64,000 nt of DNA from Saccharopolyspora sp. NFXS83 (GCF_026241095.1 NZ_JAPFGB010000026.1:24097-88096); one strand, 5' to 3'; positions 34,020-43,007 are shown, numbered from the stretch's first letter. A program made the numbers and translations. Notes: generated from the sequence alone by a model not told the origin.

Positions 34020-35435
34020 TCAGCCCCGGGGCCACTCGTCCAGGCGCACTCCGAGCTGCTCGGCGACGGCGCGCATTTCCGCGCGGTGGTCACCGGGGAC
34101 GGCGTGCAGGTGGTTGGCGCCGAACTTGGACAGGAACACGTCGCCGGGCGCGTCGAGCCTGGCGAACGCGTGCGGCCATTCCGGGGTGGACTGCTCGACG
34201 AGGGTGCGGTTGGTGTCGTCGTCGTAGCTCTCGAACTCGCCGAGCATCATCTGCAGCCGGTACTCACCGGCTTCCCTGGTGAGCCTGCCGAGCGTCATCT
34301 GCCCCGGTGCGGCGATGTGCTGCACGGAAGCGCCACCCGCCGGGAAGAAGAACACCTCCGGATAGAAGTTGACCTTCGCGAGGTTCTCCGCCGGGTCGTC
34401 GCTGCGCGCCGCGTACCAGGTGGCGTGCTGCCCGGAGTTGCACAGGTCCCAGATGTCCCGGTCCGCGTGGTAGTGCCGCACGTCGGCGAACAGCACCGGG
34501 GTGCGGGCGACCTGCTTGAACAGCTGCATGGTCAGCGCGCCGTCCATGTCGGCTTCGGTGGCGCAGACGTGGGTCTCCTTCGGCCCGTTCCAGTCGTAGG
34601 GGTCGTTGAGGAAGGCCTCGGTGACGTCCATCGTCGCGAAGTTCTCGGTGAGTTCCGGCTGGCCCTTGATGCCGGAGAAGTCGAGGTTGCGCTCGGCGAT
34701 GATGTCGCGGACCGCCATGTAGGAGCGGATCTGCCGTTCCAGCAGGTCCGGGGTGAGCTTCTTGCCGTCGTAGTGCACTCCGGCGGCGTACTGCTCGATC
34801 CACTCGCGGCCCTTGCGGGCTTCGGCGGCGTCGGCCTTCTCGGCGCGCAGCACGAGTTCGTACTGGTCGATCTCCTCGACGTCGATGCCGAACTGGCGCT
34901 GCCACTGGTCGGTGTTGGCCACGGCGGTGTTCATCCCCATGGGTCGCCCGCCGAACCGGCCGAAGGTCGATCCGCGCAGGGATTTCACCGCGGCGGCGGC
35001 GGTCGCTCGCACGCCGATGGCGGCGGCGAGTTCCGCGGAGTCGGGGGCGCCCCAGGCCCGGGTGTGCTTGCGCCCGATCTGGTCGAGCGCTCCGCCCGCG
35101 GCGAGCATCCCGACGAGTCCGGGTTCGGTGGGGTCGGTGCTGGCGACGAGCACCAGCGGGCTGCGGGTGGCGTCGGCGGCGAGCATCGTGAAGTGCGGGA
35201 ACGACCAGACGGTGTAGTAGAAGACCGTGACGTCGACGTCGGCGGCGGCCACCTTGCGGGCCACGGAGGTGGCGAGCACGTTGGTGGCCACGAGGTCGTC
35301 ACCTGCGACGACGTCGTGCCCTGCAGCCCGCAGCGAGGCCACGAGGGCGTCCTGCTTGGCTTCGATGAATTCCGCGTTGCGAGCGTGCACATGATCACGA
35401 CCGTCGGAAATGCCGACCACACCGATGCGGGCCAC
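34020..35435 (-). CDS. L-fucose/L-arabinose-isomerase-fold aldose isomerase
   Basis: 471 residues. The first third (IGVVGISDGRDHVHARN, TVFYYTVWSFPHFTMLAAD) is the Rossmann-like domain of fucose isomerases, followed by the metal-dependent core (YHADRDIWDLCNSGQHATWYAAR and FPAGGASVQHIAAPGQMTLGRL, shown in part). Such enzymes convert an aldose into the ketose that a FGGY kinase phosphorylates. L-fucose isomerases also accept D-arabinose. It is divergent from the LacI regulator with two operator-like sites between. Confidence 0.85.
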   Translation of the reverse strand: MARIGVVGISDGRDHVHARNAEFIEAKQDALVASLRAAGHDVVAGDDLVATNVLATSVARKVAAADVDVTVFYYTVWSFPHFTMLAADATRSPLVLVASTDPTEPGLVGMLAAGGALDQIGRKHTRAWGAPDSAELAAAIGVRATAAAAVKSLRGSTFGRFGGRPMGMNTAVANTDQWQRQFGIDVEEIDQYELVLRAEKADAAEARKGREWIEQYAAGVHYDGKKLTPDLLERQIRSYMAVRDIIAERNLDFSGIKGQPELTENFATMDVTEAFLNDPYDWNGPKETHVCATEADMDGALTMQLFKQVARTPVLFADVRHYHADRDIWDLCNSGQHATWYAARSDDPAENLAKVNFYPEVFFFPAGGASVQHIAAPGQMTLGRLTREAGEYRLQMMLGEFESYDDDTNRTLVEQSTPEWPHAFARLDAPGDVFLSKFGANHLHAVPGDHRAEMRAVAEQLGVRLDEWPRG

Positions 35436-35553
35436 GGGTCCTCCCAGGTTCTGCGGAACGTGCCAGGGTTGCGTCGGGACGTGCCATTGCTGTTCCGGAT
35501 CACGGGGAACGAGATCGTCGAACGGACCGGTCCGGGACGAGCCGCCCCGATTC

Positions 35554-35577
35554 GAGAACGATTTTGTTCCGGGTCAA
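35554..35577 (-). promoter_or_regulatory. Candidate isomerase promoter element and second operator-like site
   Basis: GAGAACGATT (35554-35563) matches nine of ten bases of the GAAAACGATT core of the shared operator. Directly beside it TTGACC on the minus strand (35572-35577) could be the -35 box of the isomerase promoter. No good -10 box was found. Confidence 0.4.
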
Positions 35578-35687
35578 CTCTCGCCGCGCCTGGCCGGGTT
35601 CGGAGAACGCCACGGGCGTGCCTGCGCTGGGGGTTCCGCGCCTGCCGCTACCACCCGAATTCGTTCATCGTTGACCGACCGGGTTAT

Positions 35688-35701
35688 GAGCAATCGTTTT
35701 C
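35688..35701. promoter_or_regulatory. LacI-type operator upstream of lacI/isomerase
   Basis: GAGCAATCGTTTTC. It fits the LacI-family core AANCGNTT (CAATCGTTT centred on CG). Its complement GAAAACGATTGCTC occurs again, identical over 14 bases, at 49849-49862 in the sugar-importer promoter. It lies just upstream of a TATTCT box (35710-35715) that may serve the regulator itself. Confidence 0.7.
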
Positions 35702-35781
35702 CCGGAAGCTATTCTGGGCTTGGCGAGGCTGTCAAGGAATCCACGCCGCAACCACGCGGCCAGCCGACATCAGGAGGTCCG

Positions 35782-36774
35782 GTGGCGACGATCAGTGACG
35801 TGGCGGCCAGGGCCGGCGTGTCCACCGCGACGGTCTCCCGTGCGCTCAACGGCAAGAGCACCGTGGATCCGGAGCTGGCCGCGCGGGTGGCCGCGGCGGC
35901 CGACGAGCTCGGCTACCGGCCGAACGGACCGGCCCGCAACCTGCGCAAGCAGGAGACCGCGGTCCTCGCCCTGATCATCTCGGACGTGGAGAACCCGTTC
36001 TTCACCGCGATCTCCCGCGGCGTGGAGGACGTCGCGCACACCGCCGGTTACTCGGTCGTGCTGTGCAACTCCGACGACGACCCGGCGAAGGAACGCGAAT
36101 ACCTGGACGTGGCGTTGCAGGAACGCGTCGCGGGCGTCCTGCTGTCCCCGACCGGCCGGGAGGCGGGCGCGGAGCTGCTGCGCGCGCACGCCACCCCGGT
36201 CGTCGCGCTGGACCGGCCGCTACCGGGAGGCGGGGACACGGTCCTGGTGGACAGCGGCAACGCCGCGAAGAACGCCACGCTGCACCTGGCGGAGCAGGGC
36301 TACCTCCGGATCGGCTGCCTGACCGGCCCGAGCGGCATGCCCACCGCGGACGCGCGCTTGAACGGGTACCGGGAGGGTCTGCGGACGGCGGGGCTCGCGG
36401 ACCTGGGCCTGGTCCGGCACACGGAGTTCCGCGCGGCCGGCGCCCGGCGCGCGGCGCGGCAGCTGCTGGATCAGGAAGAGCCGCCGGACGCGCTGCTCAT
36501 CGCGAACAACGCGATGGCGGTGGGAGTGCTGGAAACGCTCGGCGAGCTGGGCCTTCGGGCGGGCCGCGACGTGGGTGTGATCGCGTTCGACGACGCGCCG
36601 TGGGCGACGTTGCTGGACCCGCCGTTGAGCGTGGTCTCCCAGCCCGCCTACGACATGGGCTCGTTGGGGGCGCAGTTGTTGTTGCGCCGCATCGGCGGTG
36701 ACCGGGGTGAGCCGACCACGCGAACGTTGTCGGCTCACCTCGTCGCGCGCGGCAGCACCGAGCGCTCCACCTGA
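35782..36774 (+). CDS. LacI-family transcriptional regulator
   Basis: 330 residues. Helix-turn-helix and hinge: VATISDVAARAGVSTATVSR then LNGKSTVDPELAARVAAAADELGYRPN. Periplasmic-binding-like effector domain from about residue 60 (LALIISDVENPFFTAISRG to IAFDDAPWATLLDPPLSVV). GTG 35782 is chosen because AGGAGG is five bases upstream and the DNA-binding helix begins at residue 3. It probably represses the isomerase/kinase genes, itself and the CUT2 importer through the shared operator, with a sugar as inducer. Confidence 0.93.
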   Translation: MATISDVAARAGVSTATVSRALNGKSTVDPELAARVAAAADELGYRPNGPARNLRKQETAVLALIISDVENPFFTAISRGVEDVAHTAGYSVVLCNSDDDPAKEREYLDVALQERVAGVLLSPTGREAGAELLRAHATPVVALDRPLPGGGDTVLVDSGNAAKNATLHLAEQGYLRIGCLTGPSGMPTADARLNGYREGLRTAGLADLGLVRHTEFRAAGARRAARQLLDQEEPPDALLIANNAMAVGVLETLGELGLRAGRDVGVIAFDDAPWATLLDPPLSVVSQPAYDMGSLGAQLLLRRIGGDRGEPTTRTLSAHLVARGSTERST

Positions 36775-36775
36775 G

Positions 36776-37600
36776 TCACCGGGCGGCGGGCAGCGCCACC
36801 GTCCGGAGCATTTCGTCGATCTTCGCGGTGAGCTTGCGCCGGTCGGCGGGGGCCACGGTGAACCACTGCCTCCCGTCGCCGCCTTCGCGCTTCTGCGTCA
36901 TGTAGCAGCCGTCCGCACCGGTGAAGAACGACACCGAGTACGGCGGCCGGTGCGTGCGTCCGACTCGCCGGTCGTGGCTGCGCGCGGTGAACACCCCGTC
37001 GAGCTCTCGTTCGGCGGTGAGCACCGTCGCCAGCACTCGCGCGTCGGCGCTCTTCACCCCCGCACCGGTGAGCGCGCTGAGCAACGTCCCGTTCGGGTTG
37101 TTGCGCCTGCGTTTGGTGGCGTTGTCGAGCACTTCGGTCGGCACGCTCGCCGTTCCGCCGCGCCCCGGGGTCAGATTGCCGATCAGCTCCACCGCGTTGC
37201 CCGCCGGGCCGCCGTACTCCTGCCTGCTGAGCACGATGTCCTGCAGGTCATCGTTGTTCTCACCGTCGGCTTGGTACGCCTGCACCGTGGCGCGGCCCTG
37301 TTCGACGCAGACCGCGTTGAACGAGGCGCCGCGCTTGGCGTGCACCGCCACCCCCACCGCCAGCGGCGGTTTGCTCAGCAGCTGCCACGCGTCGTCCAGG
37401 AACGGATGCAGATCATCGCGTTCCAGGTATCCGAGGCGCGCCAGGTCCTGGCTGCCCGCGCGGGAGGCGCGGGTGCGCTCGTCCTCGGTGGGTTCGCCCG
37501 CCAGTCGCCCCACCCGCAGCAGCGGGTGGATGTGGCTGTCGAACCGCTCGCACAGGTATGCGGCGGCCAGCGGGCTGATCGACATTCTGCCTCGGCTCAT
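36776..37600 (-). CDS. ESX secretion-associated chaperone EspG family
   Basis: 274 residues. Features of the EspG family are the N-terminal ISPLAAAYLCERFDSHIHP, a beta-rich centre (VGVAVHAKRGASFNAVCVEQ) and the C-terminal RPPYSVSFFTGADGCYMTQK with a final amphipathic helix. EspG proteins hold the tip of PPE proteins in the cytosol before type VII export. Its ATG overlaps the PPE stop (TGATG). Its stop lies one base from the convergent LacI stop. Confidence 0.82.
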   Translation of the reverse strand: MSRGRMSISPLAAAYLCERFDSHIHPLLRVGRLAGEPTEDERTRASRAGSQDLARLGYLERDDLHPFLDDAWQLLSKPPLAVGVAVHAKRGASFNAVCVEQGRATVQAYQADGENNDDLQDIVLSRQEYGGPAGNAVELIGNLTPGRGGTASVPTEVLDNATKRRRNNPNGTLLSALTGAGVKSADARVLATVLTAERELDGVFTARSHDRRVGRTHRPPYSVSFFTGADGCYMTQKREGGDGRQWFTVAPADRRKLTAKIDEMLRTVALPAAR

Positions 37601-38898
37601 CAGCGGTCCTGGTTCTCCCAGTCGCCGAAGACCGGCGGGGCCACCGCGCGCATGTCGTTGGTGAACACGTCTTCCTCCTCGATGAGCCAGCTGGGCCGCT
37701 CGCGCTCGGCGTCGTCGCCCTGCTGACCGCCGCGCTGACCGGCGCCGCCCATGCCCGCACCGGGCGCACCCGCGCCACCACGGCCACCGCCCGCTGCGGC
37801 ACCACCGGCGGCGGACGCACCGCCACCAGGACCACCGAGACCGCCGACCCCGGCGCGACCACCGGCACCAGAACCGGCACCGGCGCCACCGCCGAGACCA
37901 CCCGCGCGGCCACCGGCACCACCAGCGGAACCACCGGGACCACGACCACCAGGACCACCGTTGGGTGACTGCGCCCAGCGACCGTTGTGCGGGTTCTGCC
38001 GCTCCCAGGCCCCCGTGCGCGGGTTCTGCCGGTACAGCGTCCCGTCCGGACCGCGCACGACACCCGGAGGCAGACCACCGCTCGGCGGAGCAGGCGCCCA
38101 AGCCGAACCGGACCCGGCCGGAGGAGCACCCGCACCAGAACCACCACCCAGCGACGGAGCACCGCCACCCGAGGTCGGCGACGAAGCCCACGACGAGGAA
38201 CTGCCCGCAGGCGCCCCACCACCGGAGGAAAGGCTGCTGAACTGCGAACTCCCCATCGCGTCACTTGCGGAGGGAGTGGTGGCCCCGACCGGAGTGGCGT
38301 TGGCGGGCTCACCAGGCATCGGCTGGAACTCGGGAACCGCCGCGAGATTCGCTTCGGTCTCGCGCTTGTAGCGCTCCTGGACCTCGGTCGCGCGATCGTT
38401 CGTCAGCTGGAAGTCTTCTTGCCGCTCTTCGTAATCGCTCGCCCATCCCAGGTACCAGGTGTCGTCGTAGTCGTCGACCCACCCCTTCTCCGGCGGATCG
38501 AGCTGAACCGGGCGACCGTTGGACAGCGTCTCGCCCTCGCCTGGGATACCTGCGAAAGCCTCACGCTGAGCCGTCGCCTGATCCAGAAGAGCTTTGCCCA
38601 CTCCGTCGCAGGTCTGCTGAGCGGCCGTGAGATGCGGCGTGATCTCGTTGATCGAGGACTGAGCGGAATCGGCGGCACGTCCTTCGTGTGCGGTTTCCGC
38701 CTTTGTCAACGCCTCTTTGATCTGCGCTTCAAGTTCCGCGAACTTTTCGGCTGCCTTGGACCAGGACTGGGCACCATCGCCCAACGAGGCGGGAAGATTG
38801 GTGGCATCCCCCGAACCCGCCATATTCGCGCGAAGTTGCCTTGCCGCCCCAGCAAAGCACGCCATCGCGCTAGGATCGCTAGAAATCCCGCCGGACAT
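37600..38898 (-). CDS. PPE-type type VII secretion substrate with Gly/Pro/Ala-rich tail
   Basis: 432 residues. Residues 1-190 are a long helical domain (AMACFAGAARQLRANMAG, KFAELEAQIKEALTKAETAH, and a DDTWYLGWASDYEERQEDF segment) typical of PPE/WXG substrates of Pseudonocardiaceae. Residues about 200-400 are low-complexity Gly/Ala/Pro/Ser, and the end WLIEEEDVFTNDMRAVAPPVFGDW is conserved-looking. No signal peptide. It is followed by espG and preceded by the DUF3558 and WXG100-like genes. Confidence 0.8.
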   Translation of the reverse strand: MSGGISSDPSAMACFAGAARQLRANMAGSGDATNLPASLGDGAQSWSKAAEKFAELEAQIKEALTKAETAHEGRAADSAQSSINEITPHLTAAQQTCDGVGKALLDQATAQREAFAGIPGEGETLSNGRPVQLDPPEKGWVDDYDDTWYLGWASDYEERQEDFQLTNDRATEVQERYKRETEANLAAVPEFQPMPGEPANATPVGATTPSASDAMGSSQFSSLSSGGGAPAGSSSSWASSPTSGGGAPSLGGGSGAGAPPAGSGSAWAPAPPSGGLPPGVVRGPDGTLYRQNPRTGAWERQNPHNGRWAQSPNGGPGGRGPGGSAGGAGGRAGGLGGGAGAGSGAGGRAGVGGLGGPGGGASAAGGAAAGGGRGGAGAPGAGMGGAGQRGGQQGDDAERERPSWLIEEEDVFTNDMRAVAPPVFGDWENQDR

Positions 38899-38907
38899 AT
38901 ATTCCCC

Positions 38908-39507
38908 TCAGTTAGCAGCAGGCCAGGAAGCGACGCTTGCCTCCAAGGCCCGCTTCGACAAGTCGCACGGATCAACGGAGTTGATATCAGCAGTTGGAAC
39001 GATACTCATGGACTGAACGACTTGATCAGACTTCGACGCAAGGAAGATTGCGCAGCCACCATCGGATTTGGGGTCGCTCGTATTGGCACGAACAGCCGGG
39101 TAACCCGCGATGTCCAGCTTCTCGAAGTCGACGAAATCAGCAGAGTTGTCGTAGTAGCTCTGCAGCGTCCTATCGCCATGGGAAGCAAGACCAACCGCGA
39201 TAGCACCATCAGGCGTGTGCCACATGCAGTTGCCAGCAAGATCCTCGTTCAGGGAGTTTTCGCTCTTCTTCCCCTCCGGGCTCAGCCCCAACCCTTGAGC
39301 CGCCTGAGCGGGGAGCAGTTCGCAGACGTCCACCGCTGACGCGTCCTTCGGGTTGGGCACTTCCACCCCCGAAGGAGGCGGGCTCGGCGCAGGAGTCGTC
39401 TCTGGGGCGCCCGACCCCAGGGAACAAGACGTCACGAGCACGGCCGAAACACTGGCAACGAGCAACGCCCCACTACGCAAGAGGAACCCCCGGAAGGAAA
39501 TACTCAC
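38908..39507 (-). CDS. DUF3558-family lipoprotein
   Basis: 199 residues from GTG 39507. Lipobox LVTSC (Cys 28), Pro/Thr linker, then the DUF3558 domain with VDVCELLPAQAAQGLG, GNCMWHTPDG and a final CDLSKRALEASVASWP. Four cysteines after the lipid Cys can form two disulfides. Such lipoproteins accompany type VII cassettes in Pseudonocardiaceae. The start is seven bases after the WXG100-like stop. The lower GC and weaker codon bias compared with the flanking genes are notable. Confidence 0.82.
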   Translation of the reverse strand: MSISFRGFLLRSGALLVASVSAVLVTSCSLGSGAPETTPAPSPPPSGVEVPNPKDASAVDVCELLPAQAAQGLGLSPEGKKSENSLNEDLAGNCMWHTPDGAIAVGLASHGDRTLQSYYDNSADFVDFEKLDIAGYPAVRANTSDPKSDGGCAIFLASKSDQVVQSMSIVPTADINSVDPCDLSKRALEASVASWPAAN

Positions 39508-39514
39508 AGCAAAA

Positions 39515-39841
39515 TCACGCCCGCCTGTTGATTCGATCAGCATCGACCGTCGCATTGTCCTCAGCGCGTCGATACTCGTCTAAGGTGTCTCGATAAGATT
39601 GAATTTTCTCGTTCAGCTTGTCACGAACTGCCAGTGCGGCGCCGCGCAGCGAGTCGGCATTTCCGTTCGCCATGTCAGCGAATTTCTGCCGAGCTTCACT
39701 AGTCACCGAATCTTTGGCCGTCAGCTCACCCGGCTTCACACCAGCAGCGTCGAACGATGTCTGCTCAGCAATGTCCCGAGCATCTTCGAGCTGCCGGATC
39801 GCGCCCTCAAGTGCTTCTGGGTCAATTCTGAACCCGGTCAT
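39515..39841 (-). CDS. WXG100-like type VII secretion partner
   Basis: 108-residue all-helical protein starting at ATG 39841 (GGGGAGGAAGC upstream). Two helices (about 8-27 and 45-90) form the expected hairpin. The WXG turn itself is missing (the loop is SFDAAGVKPGEL), but the C-terminal secretion motif Y-x-x-x-E is present as EYRRAED. First gene of the cassette; probably the heterodimer partner or a co-secreted protein. Confidence 0.72.
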   Translation of the reverse strand: MTGFRIDPEALEGAIRQLEDARDIAEQTSFDAAGVKPGELTAKDSVTSEARQKFADMANGNADSLRGAALAVRDKLNEKIQSYRDTLDEYRRAEDNATVDADRINRRA

Positions 39842-40154
39842 GCTTCCTCCCCATGGGCATGTCCACGCGTCAGCTGAGCATGGTGCACGCTCGGGCATCC
39901 ACGCGTGCGCGAACCTACTCAACTACCGGTATGACGATCAACACAGTAGCCGGTGGCGCACCCAGCGTGATCGTCACCCGAAAAGAGCATTCTCTTTCGT
40001 GGCAACTAATTCGGGACTGCACTGACCTGCGTCAACACTCAATTCCGCGCAGAGCGCCCCTGTCCGACCGCGAGCAGTGCACCGCCGACCTCCCTCCGGA
40101 AGAGAGCGAGATCTCAACCTCACCGTGACCTGACGGCACAGCTAGCTCTGCGGC
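39842..40154. other. Regulatory region of the type VII cassette
   Basis: 313 bases with no gene. It holds a candidate minus-strand promoter (TTGATC 39936-39941, 18-base spacer, TAGGTT 39912-39917) and an A/T-rich hairpin at 39979-39999 (CGAAAAGAG/CTCTTTCG). Confidence 0.4.
39912..39941 (-). promoter_or_regulatory. Candidate promoter of the type VII cassette
   Basis: -35 TTGATC and -10 TAGGTT (TANNNT) with 18 bases between; the start would be near 39905, about 65 bases before the WXG100-like gene. Confidence 0.4.
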
Positions 40155-40661
40155 TCACCGCACTCCCCGCAGGTCGGAGCGCAGCACCGTGAGCGTGATG
40201 ATCGTGGCAACGAACGACAGGAAGGCGGGCAGGAACAGGAAGAACGTGTATGCGAGGAGTTCGCCGCCGCCTTCGGAATCCAAATGGAGGGAGAATGCTG
40301 CCAGCGCGCTCAGGGCGAACACACCTCCCGTCAGGATGACCGAACTGCGACGGCAGCCGGTGGCGCCGTTCGCCTCCAGCCACCCGGTCTTGAAGTACGA
40401 CCGCGCCAGCATCGTGACAACGCCGTGCGTGATCCCGAACAACGCTGCTACTCCTGTCATCATCGCCGTGACCACCGCGAAACCGCCCACGGCAACCAGG
40501 AAGAAGGGCGTCGGAATTCCAGCCGCGCCCACCAGCGCGGAAGCGAGCAACAATGGCAGCCCGGCCAGCAGCAGGCATCGCCTCGCGTGCCGAACCCACG
40601 CGGCTGACACCGGGATGTACCTCGGCGGTGGCGGCGGACCGCTCGGAATGAAGACGACCAC
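40155..40661 (-). CDS. Integral membrane protein of unknown function
   Basis: 168 residues: a short Pro-rich cytosolic start (IPSGPPPPPRYIP) and four membrane segments (about 30-48, 53-73, 108-125 and 138-160). GTG start at 40661, 12 bases after the YbaB-like gene, hence an operon. No transporter motif. Similar Pro-start membrane proteins often accompany type VII genes in actinomycetes, which is suggestive only. Confidence 0.7.
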   Translation of the reverse strand: MVVFIPSGPPPPPRYIPVSAAWVRHARRCLLLAGLPLLLASALVGAAGIPTPFFLVAVGGFAVVTAMMTGVAALFGITHGVVTMLARSYFKTGWLEANGATGCRRSSVILTGGVFALSALAAFSLHLDSEGGGELLAYTFFLFLPAFLSFVATIITLTVLRSDLRGVR

Positions 40662-40673
40662 AAAACACCGCCC

Positions 40674-41120
40674 TTAAACTCCGAGCGGAGCCTTCGAATA
40701 ACCACTAGAAAAGCGATCCCGGACAGGACCGCAGGCGAGGCCGGCGGACACCGTGTTGATCAGCTGCATCGCGTCCGCGGCCGTGATCGGTTCGTCGGAG
40801 GCGGCGATTCCTCCAGCGGGCTGAGCCGGAGTCCGGGGCGGAGCTGTTCGCACGGCCTCGGCCTGTGCCGTCGCCGCCCGCATGGTCGCGTCGGTCGCGG
40901 CAGCCACGACGTGCGTGGACAGGCTGCGCGGATCGGTGGTGCCCTTCCAGCCGGGGGCCAGCTCGACCGAGCGGAACTCGCCGGTGCCGGTCACGCGGAC
41001 CGTGACGACGCCCTCCGGGTCCTGGCCTCGAAGCAGGTCGTCCGTCGGGTCCGATCGCTCGGAGTTCCGGGCTGCTTCCGGCTCGAGATCTTCCTCGTTC
41101 AGCTGCCACCGTTGATCCAC
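40674..41120 (-). CDS. YbaB/EbfC-like protein
   Basis: 148 residues from GTG 41120. The core RGQDPEGVVTVRVTGTGEFR, LAPGWKGTTDPRSLSTHV and AAATDATMRAATAQAEAV follows the YbaB fold (beta sheet over a long helix) that binds DNA as a dimer. The actinobacterial subfamily with a divergent N-terminus is commonly encoded near WXG100 genes. Its stop is 12 bases from the membrane protein downstream. Confidence 0.7.
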   Translation of the reverse strand: MDQRWQLNEEDLEPEAARNSERSDPTDDLLRGQDPEGVVTVRVTGTGEFRSVELAPGWKGTTDPRSLSTHVVAAATDATMRAATAQAEAVRTAPPRTPAQPAGGIAASDEPITAADAMQLINTVSAGLACGPVRDRFSSGYSKAPLGV

Positions 41121-41210
41121 GGGTGGGCACCCTACCCAGACCAGGCGGTACCGGTGTTGATTCGCGGAAACTCCCGCACCAGGACGACCGAGCAACCGCT
41201 CCAGGGCTGA

Positions 41211-41405
41211 TCAGGCGTCGAGCCGGCCTGCTTTGACGGAATCGAGGAACACGGCGAAAGCGCTCGCGTCGAAACTCAGGACCGGGCCGGTGTCGCCGAG
41301 CTTGGAGTCGCGGACCGCGGAGCGACCGACGGCTAACGCGACCTCGACGCACTCGTTGTTGGCACCGCTGCGGCTGCTCTTTCGCCAGTTCAAGCCTTGC
41401 CTCAT
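41211..41405 (-). CDS. DUF397 protein
   Basis: 64 residues with the diagnostic WRKSSRSGANNECVEVA and VAVRDSKLGD-type middle, then DASAFAVFLDSVKAGRLD. DUF397 proteins are encoded with XRE regulators and act as partners or antagonists of them in Streptomyces-type development control. Its ATG overlaps the regulator stop (41402-41405). Confidence 0.93.
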   Translation of the reverse strand: MRQGLNWRKSSRSGANNECVEVALAVGRSAVRDSKLGDTGPVLSFDASAFAVFLDSVKAGRLDA

Positions 41406-42259
41406 CGCGCTTCTAGCTCCTCGGCACGTGATCGGGTCCAGTCGATCGACGCAGCAGGCGGGAGTGAAGCATCCGCGACATCGGCGAACATCGCGCCGAA
41501 CGCCTGTACGTCGCGATCATTCTCCACCCACTCTCCACCGCCGGGGTACTCCAGATAGACGGCGTCCGGATCGTCTTCCTCGCTGAAGCCGACGATCGTG
41601 ACAGCACCCGAGGACGTGCCGTAAGCGCCGAGTTCGAATGGAATGACCTGCACCGTCACGTTCTCCTGTGCCGCCATGTCCACGAGGTGCCGCAACTGTT
41701 CGGCCATGATCTCGGGGCCACCCACGAGACGTCGCAGCACCGACTCGTCGATCAAGGCGTGCAGGCGCAACGGACCGGTGCCCGACAACCGCTTCTGCCG
41801 AGCACGCTTGGTCTCCACCGCTCGGAACGAGATCGTGTCGTCCACGAATCGGTGAGCTGCGGTGTGCACGGCAGCGGCGTAGTTCGGCGTCTGGAGCAAT
41901 CCCGGAACGACCTCGGTCGCGAGCGACCGGACGTTGTCCGCATCGGCTTCCGCCCGGATGTAGGCCCGGTACTTCGGCGGCGAAGACGACGAGTGCTCGA
42001 CGCGCTTGCTGTCCTGCCGGGCGTCGTCCCACATGGCTTGAGCCTCGGCGGCCTGCTCATCGGTCGCGCCGTAGAACGCCAGCATTGCCCCGAGTTCGGA
42101 GAAGTTGCAGAGGCTGTAGCCGTTCTCGATCTTGGAGATCGTGGCTTGGGACTTGCGCAGCAGCCCCGCGATCCGTTCGTGGTTCATCCCGGCCGCTTCG
42201 CGCAGGCTCAGCAGGAACTGACCAAGACGACGTTTGCGGCGCGTCTGCGTGCTCGGCAT
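41402..42259 (-). CDS. XRE-family regulator with DUF5753-type domain
   Basis: 285 residues. N-terminal helix-turn-helix (LGQFLLSLREAAGMNHERIA then LRKSQATISKIENG) and a C-terminal domain with VPGLLQTPNYAAAV and MAAQENVTVQVIPFELGAYG, as in Scr1-like regulators paired with DUF397. ATG start at 42259 (GGGAGG upstream). One of the many such pairs found in filamentous actinobacteria. Confidence 0.93.
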   Translation of the reverse strand: MPSTQTRRKRRLGQFLLSLREAAGMNHERIAGLLRKSQATISKIENGYSLCNFSELGAMLAFYGATDEQAAEAQAMWDDARQDSKRVEHSSSSPPKYRAYIRAEADADNVRSLATEVVPGLLQTPNYAAAVHTAAHRFVDDTISFRAVETKRARQKRLSGTGPLRLHALIDESVLRRLVGGPEIMAEQLRHLVDMAAQENVTVQVIPFELGAYGTSSGAVTIVGFSEEDDPDAVYLEYPGGGEWVENDRDVQAFGAMFADVADASLPPAASIDWTRSRAEELEAR

Positions 42260-42451
42260 GAGTGCCTCCCTTGATCAGCGGCGACATCGTAACGGCACCC
42301 GCGATCACTCCATCGGGCAATATGCTCGGCGAATATTCTCAGTTACTTTTCCCTTAGCGGCACCTCCCGCCGCTGGCGTGGGGCCGGTGGCTCCCCTCCT
42401 CCCCGACCGGTCACCGGCTCCACGTCCTCCATCTGATTTCCGGGGGTGGCA

Positions 42452-42814
42452 ATGCAATCCGGAGTTGAGTCCTCCTACCTCCCGCACCTCGCGGCGATCC
42501 GCGCCAGCGTGTGCGCCGGGTTCCGGTTCCAGCACCTGCCGAGCCGGGACGAAGTCCTCGCGGTGTACGGGTTTCGGGCCTCGCACGGCGCGATGGACAC
42601 CTACGTCGCGCACGACCGGCACGACGCCACCGCCGCGCGCTACCGGCTCGACGACCTCGACCACGGCTCCCCGAGGCCCCCGTGGGAACGGCACGGGAAC
42701 GTCGCCGACGTCGTCGCCGAACTGCTCGAACTGCCCCCGCACGGCACGCGCGGCGCACCCGGCCGCACCGGGAGCACGAGTGAGCTCTGGCTGCCCGCTC
42801 ATGTCGTCGCCTGA
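42452..42814 (+). CDS. Small hypothetical protein next to a Cys-rich partner
   Basis: 120 residues starting at ATG 42452 (GGGGG upstream; GTG 42446 is an alternative). No domain recognised. The sequence is soluble and His/Arg-rich (RASHGAMDTYVAHDRHDATAARY). It ends 14 bases inside the next gene in another frame, so the two are probably coupled. Confidence 0.55.
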   Translation: MQSGVESSYLPHLAAIRASVCAGFRFQHLPSRDEVLAVYGFRASHGAMDTYVAHDRHDATAARYRLDDLDHGSPRPPWERHGNVADVVAELLELPPHGTRGAPGRTGSTSELWLPAHVVA

Positions 42815-43007
42815 TCCGTCCCGCGGCTGGCCCGGCGTGTTCACCAGCGACCGGGTGCACCACGTCTCCCCTGCCAACGCGCGGCGGATTTCCCATGGCA
42901 CGCAACGGAATCGACTCGGCCTCGCCGACTGCGGCGCGGTCTGCGCGCCACCCACTTCGAACCAATGGCCACTGACCGCATGCCCGCGCTGCTACCCCCG
43001 GACATGA
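42801..43007 (+). CDS. Small putative zinc-binding protein
   Basis: 68 residues from ATG 42801. VHHVSPANARRISHG and then LADCGAVC, followed after 15 residues by CPRC: the H/C spacing resembles short actinomycete proteins that have CG-x-x-x-C and C-terminal CPRC pairs. The stop lies inside a perfect hairpin, which supports the frame. Function unknown. Confidence 0.5.
   Translation: MSSPDPSRGWPGVFTSDRVHHVSPANARRISHGTQRNRLGLADCGAVCAPPTSNQWPLTACPRCYPRT

Noticed and set aside
37750..38240. Possible repeat array (CCACCGG-like units)
   Set aside because: It is the coding sequence of the Gly/Pro/Ala-rich tail of the PPE protein; periodicity comes from codon use.
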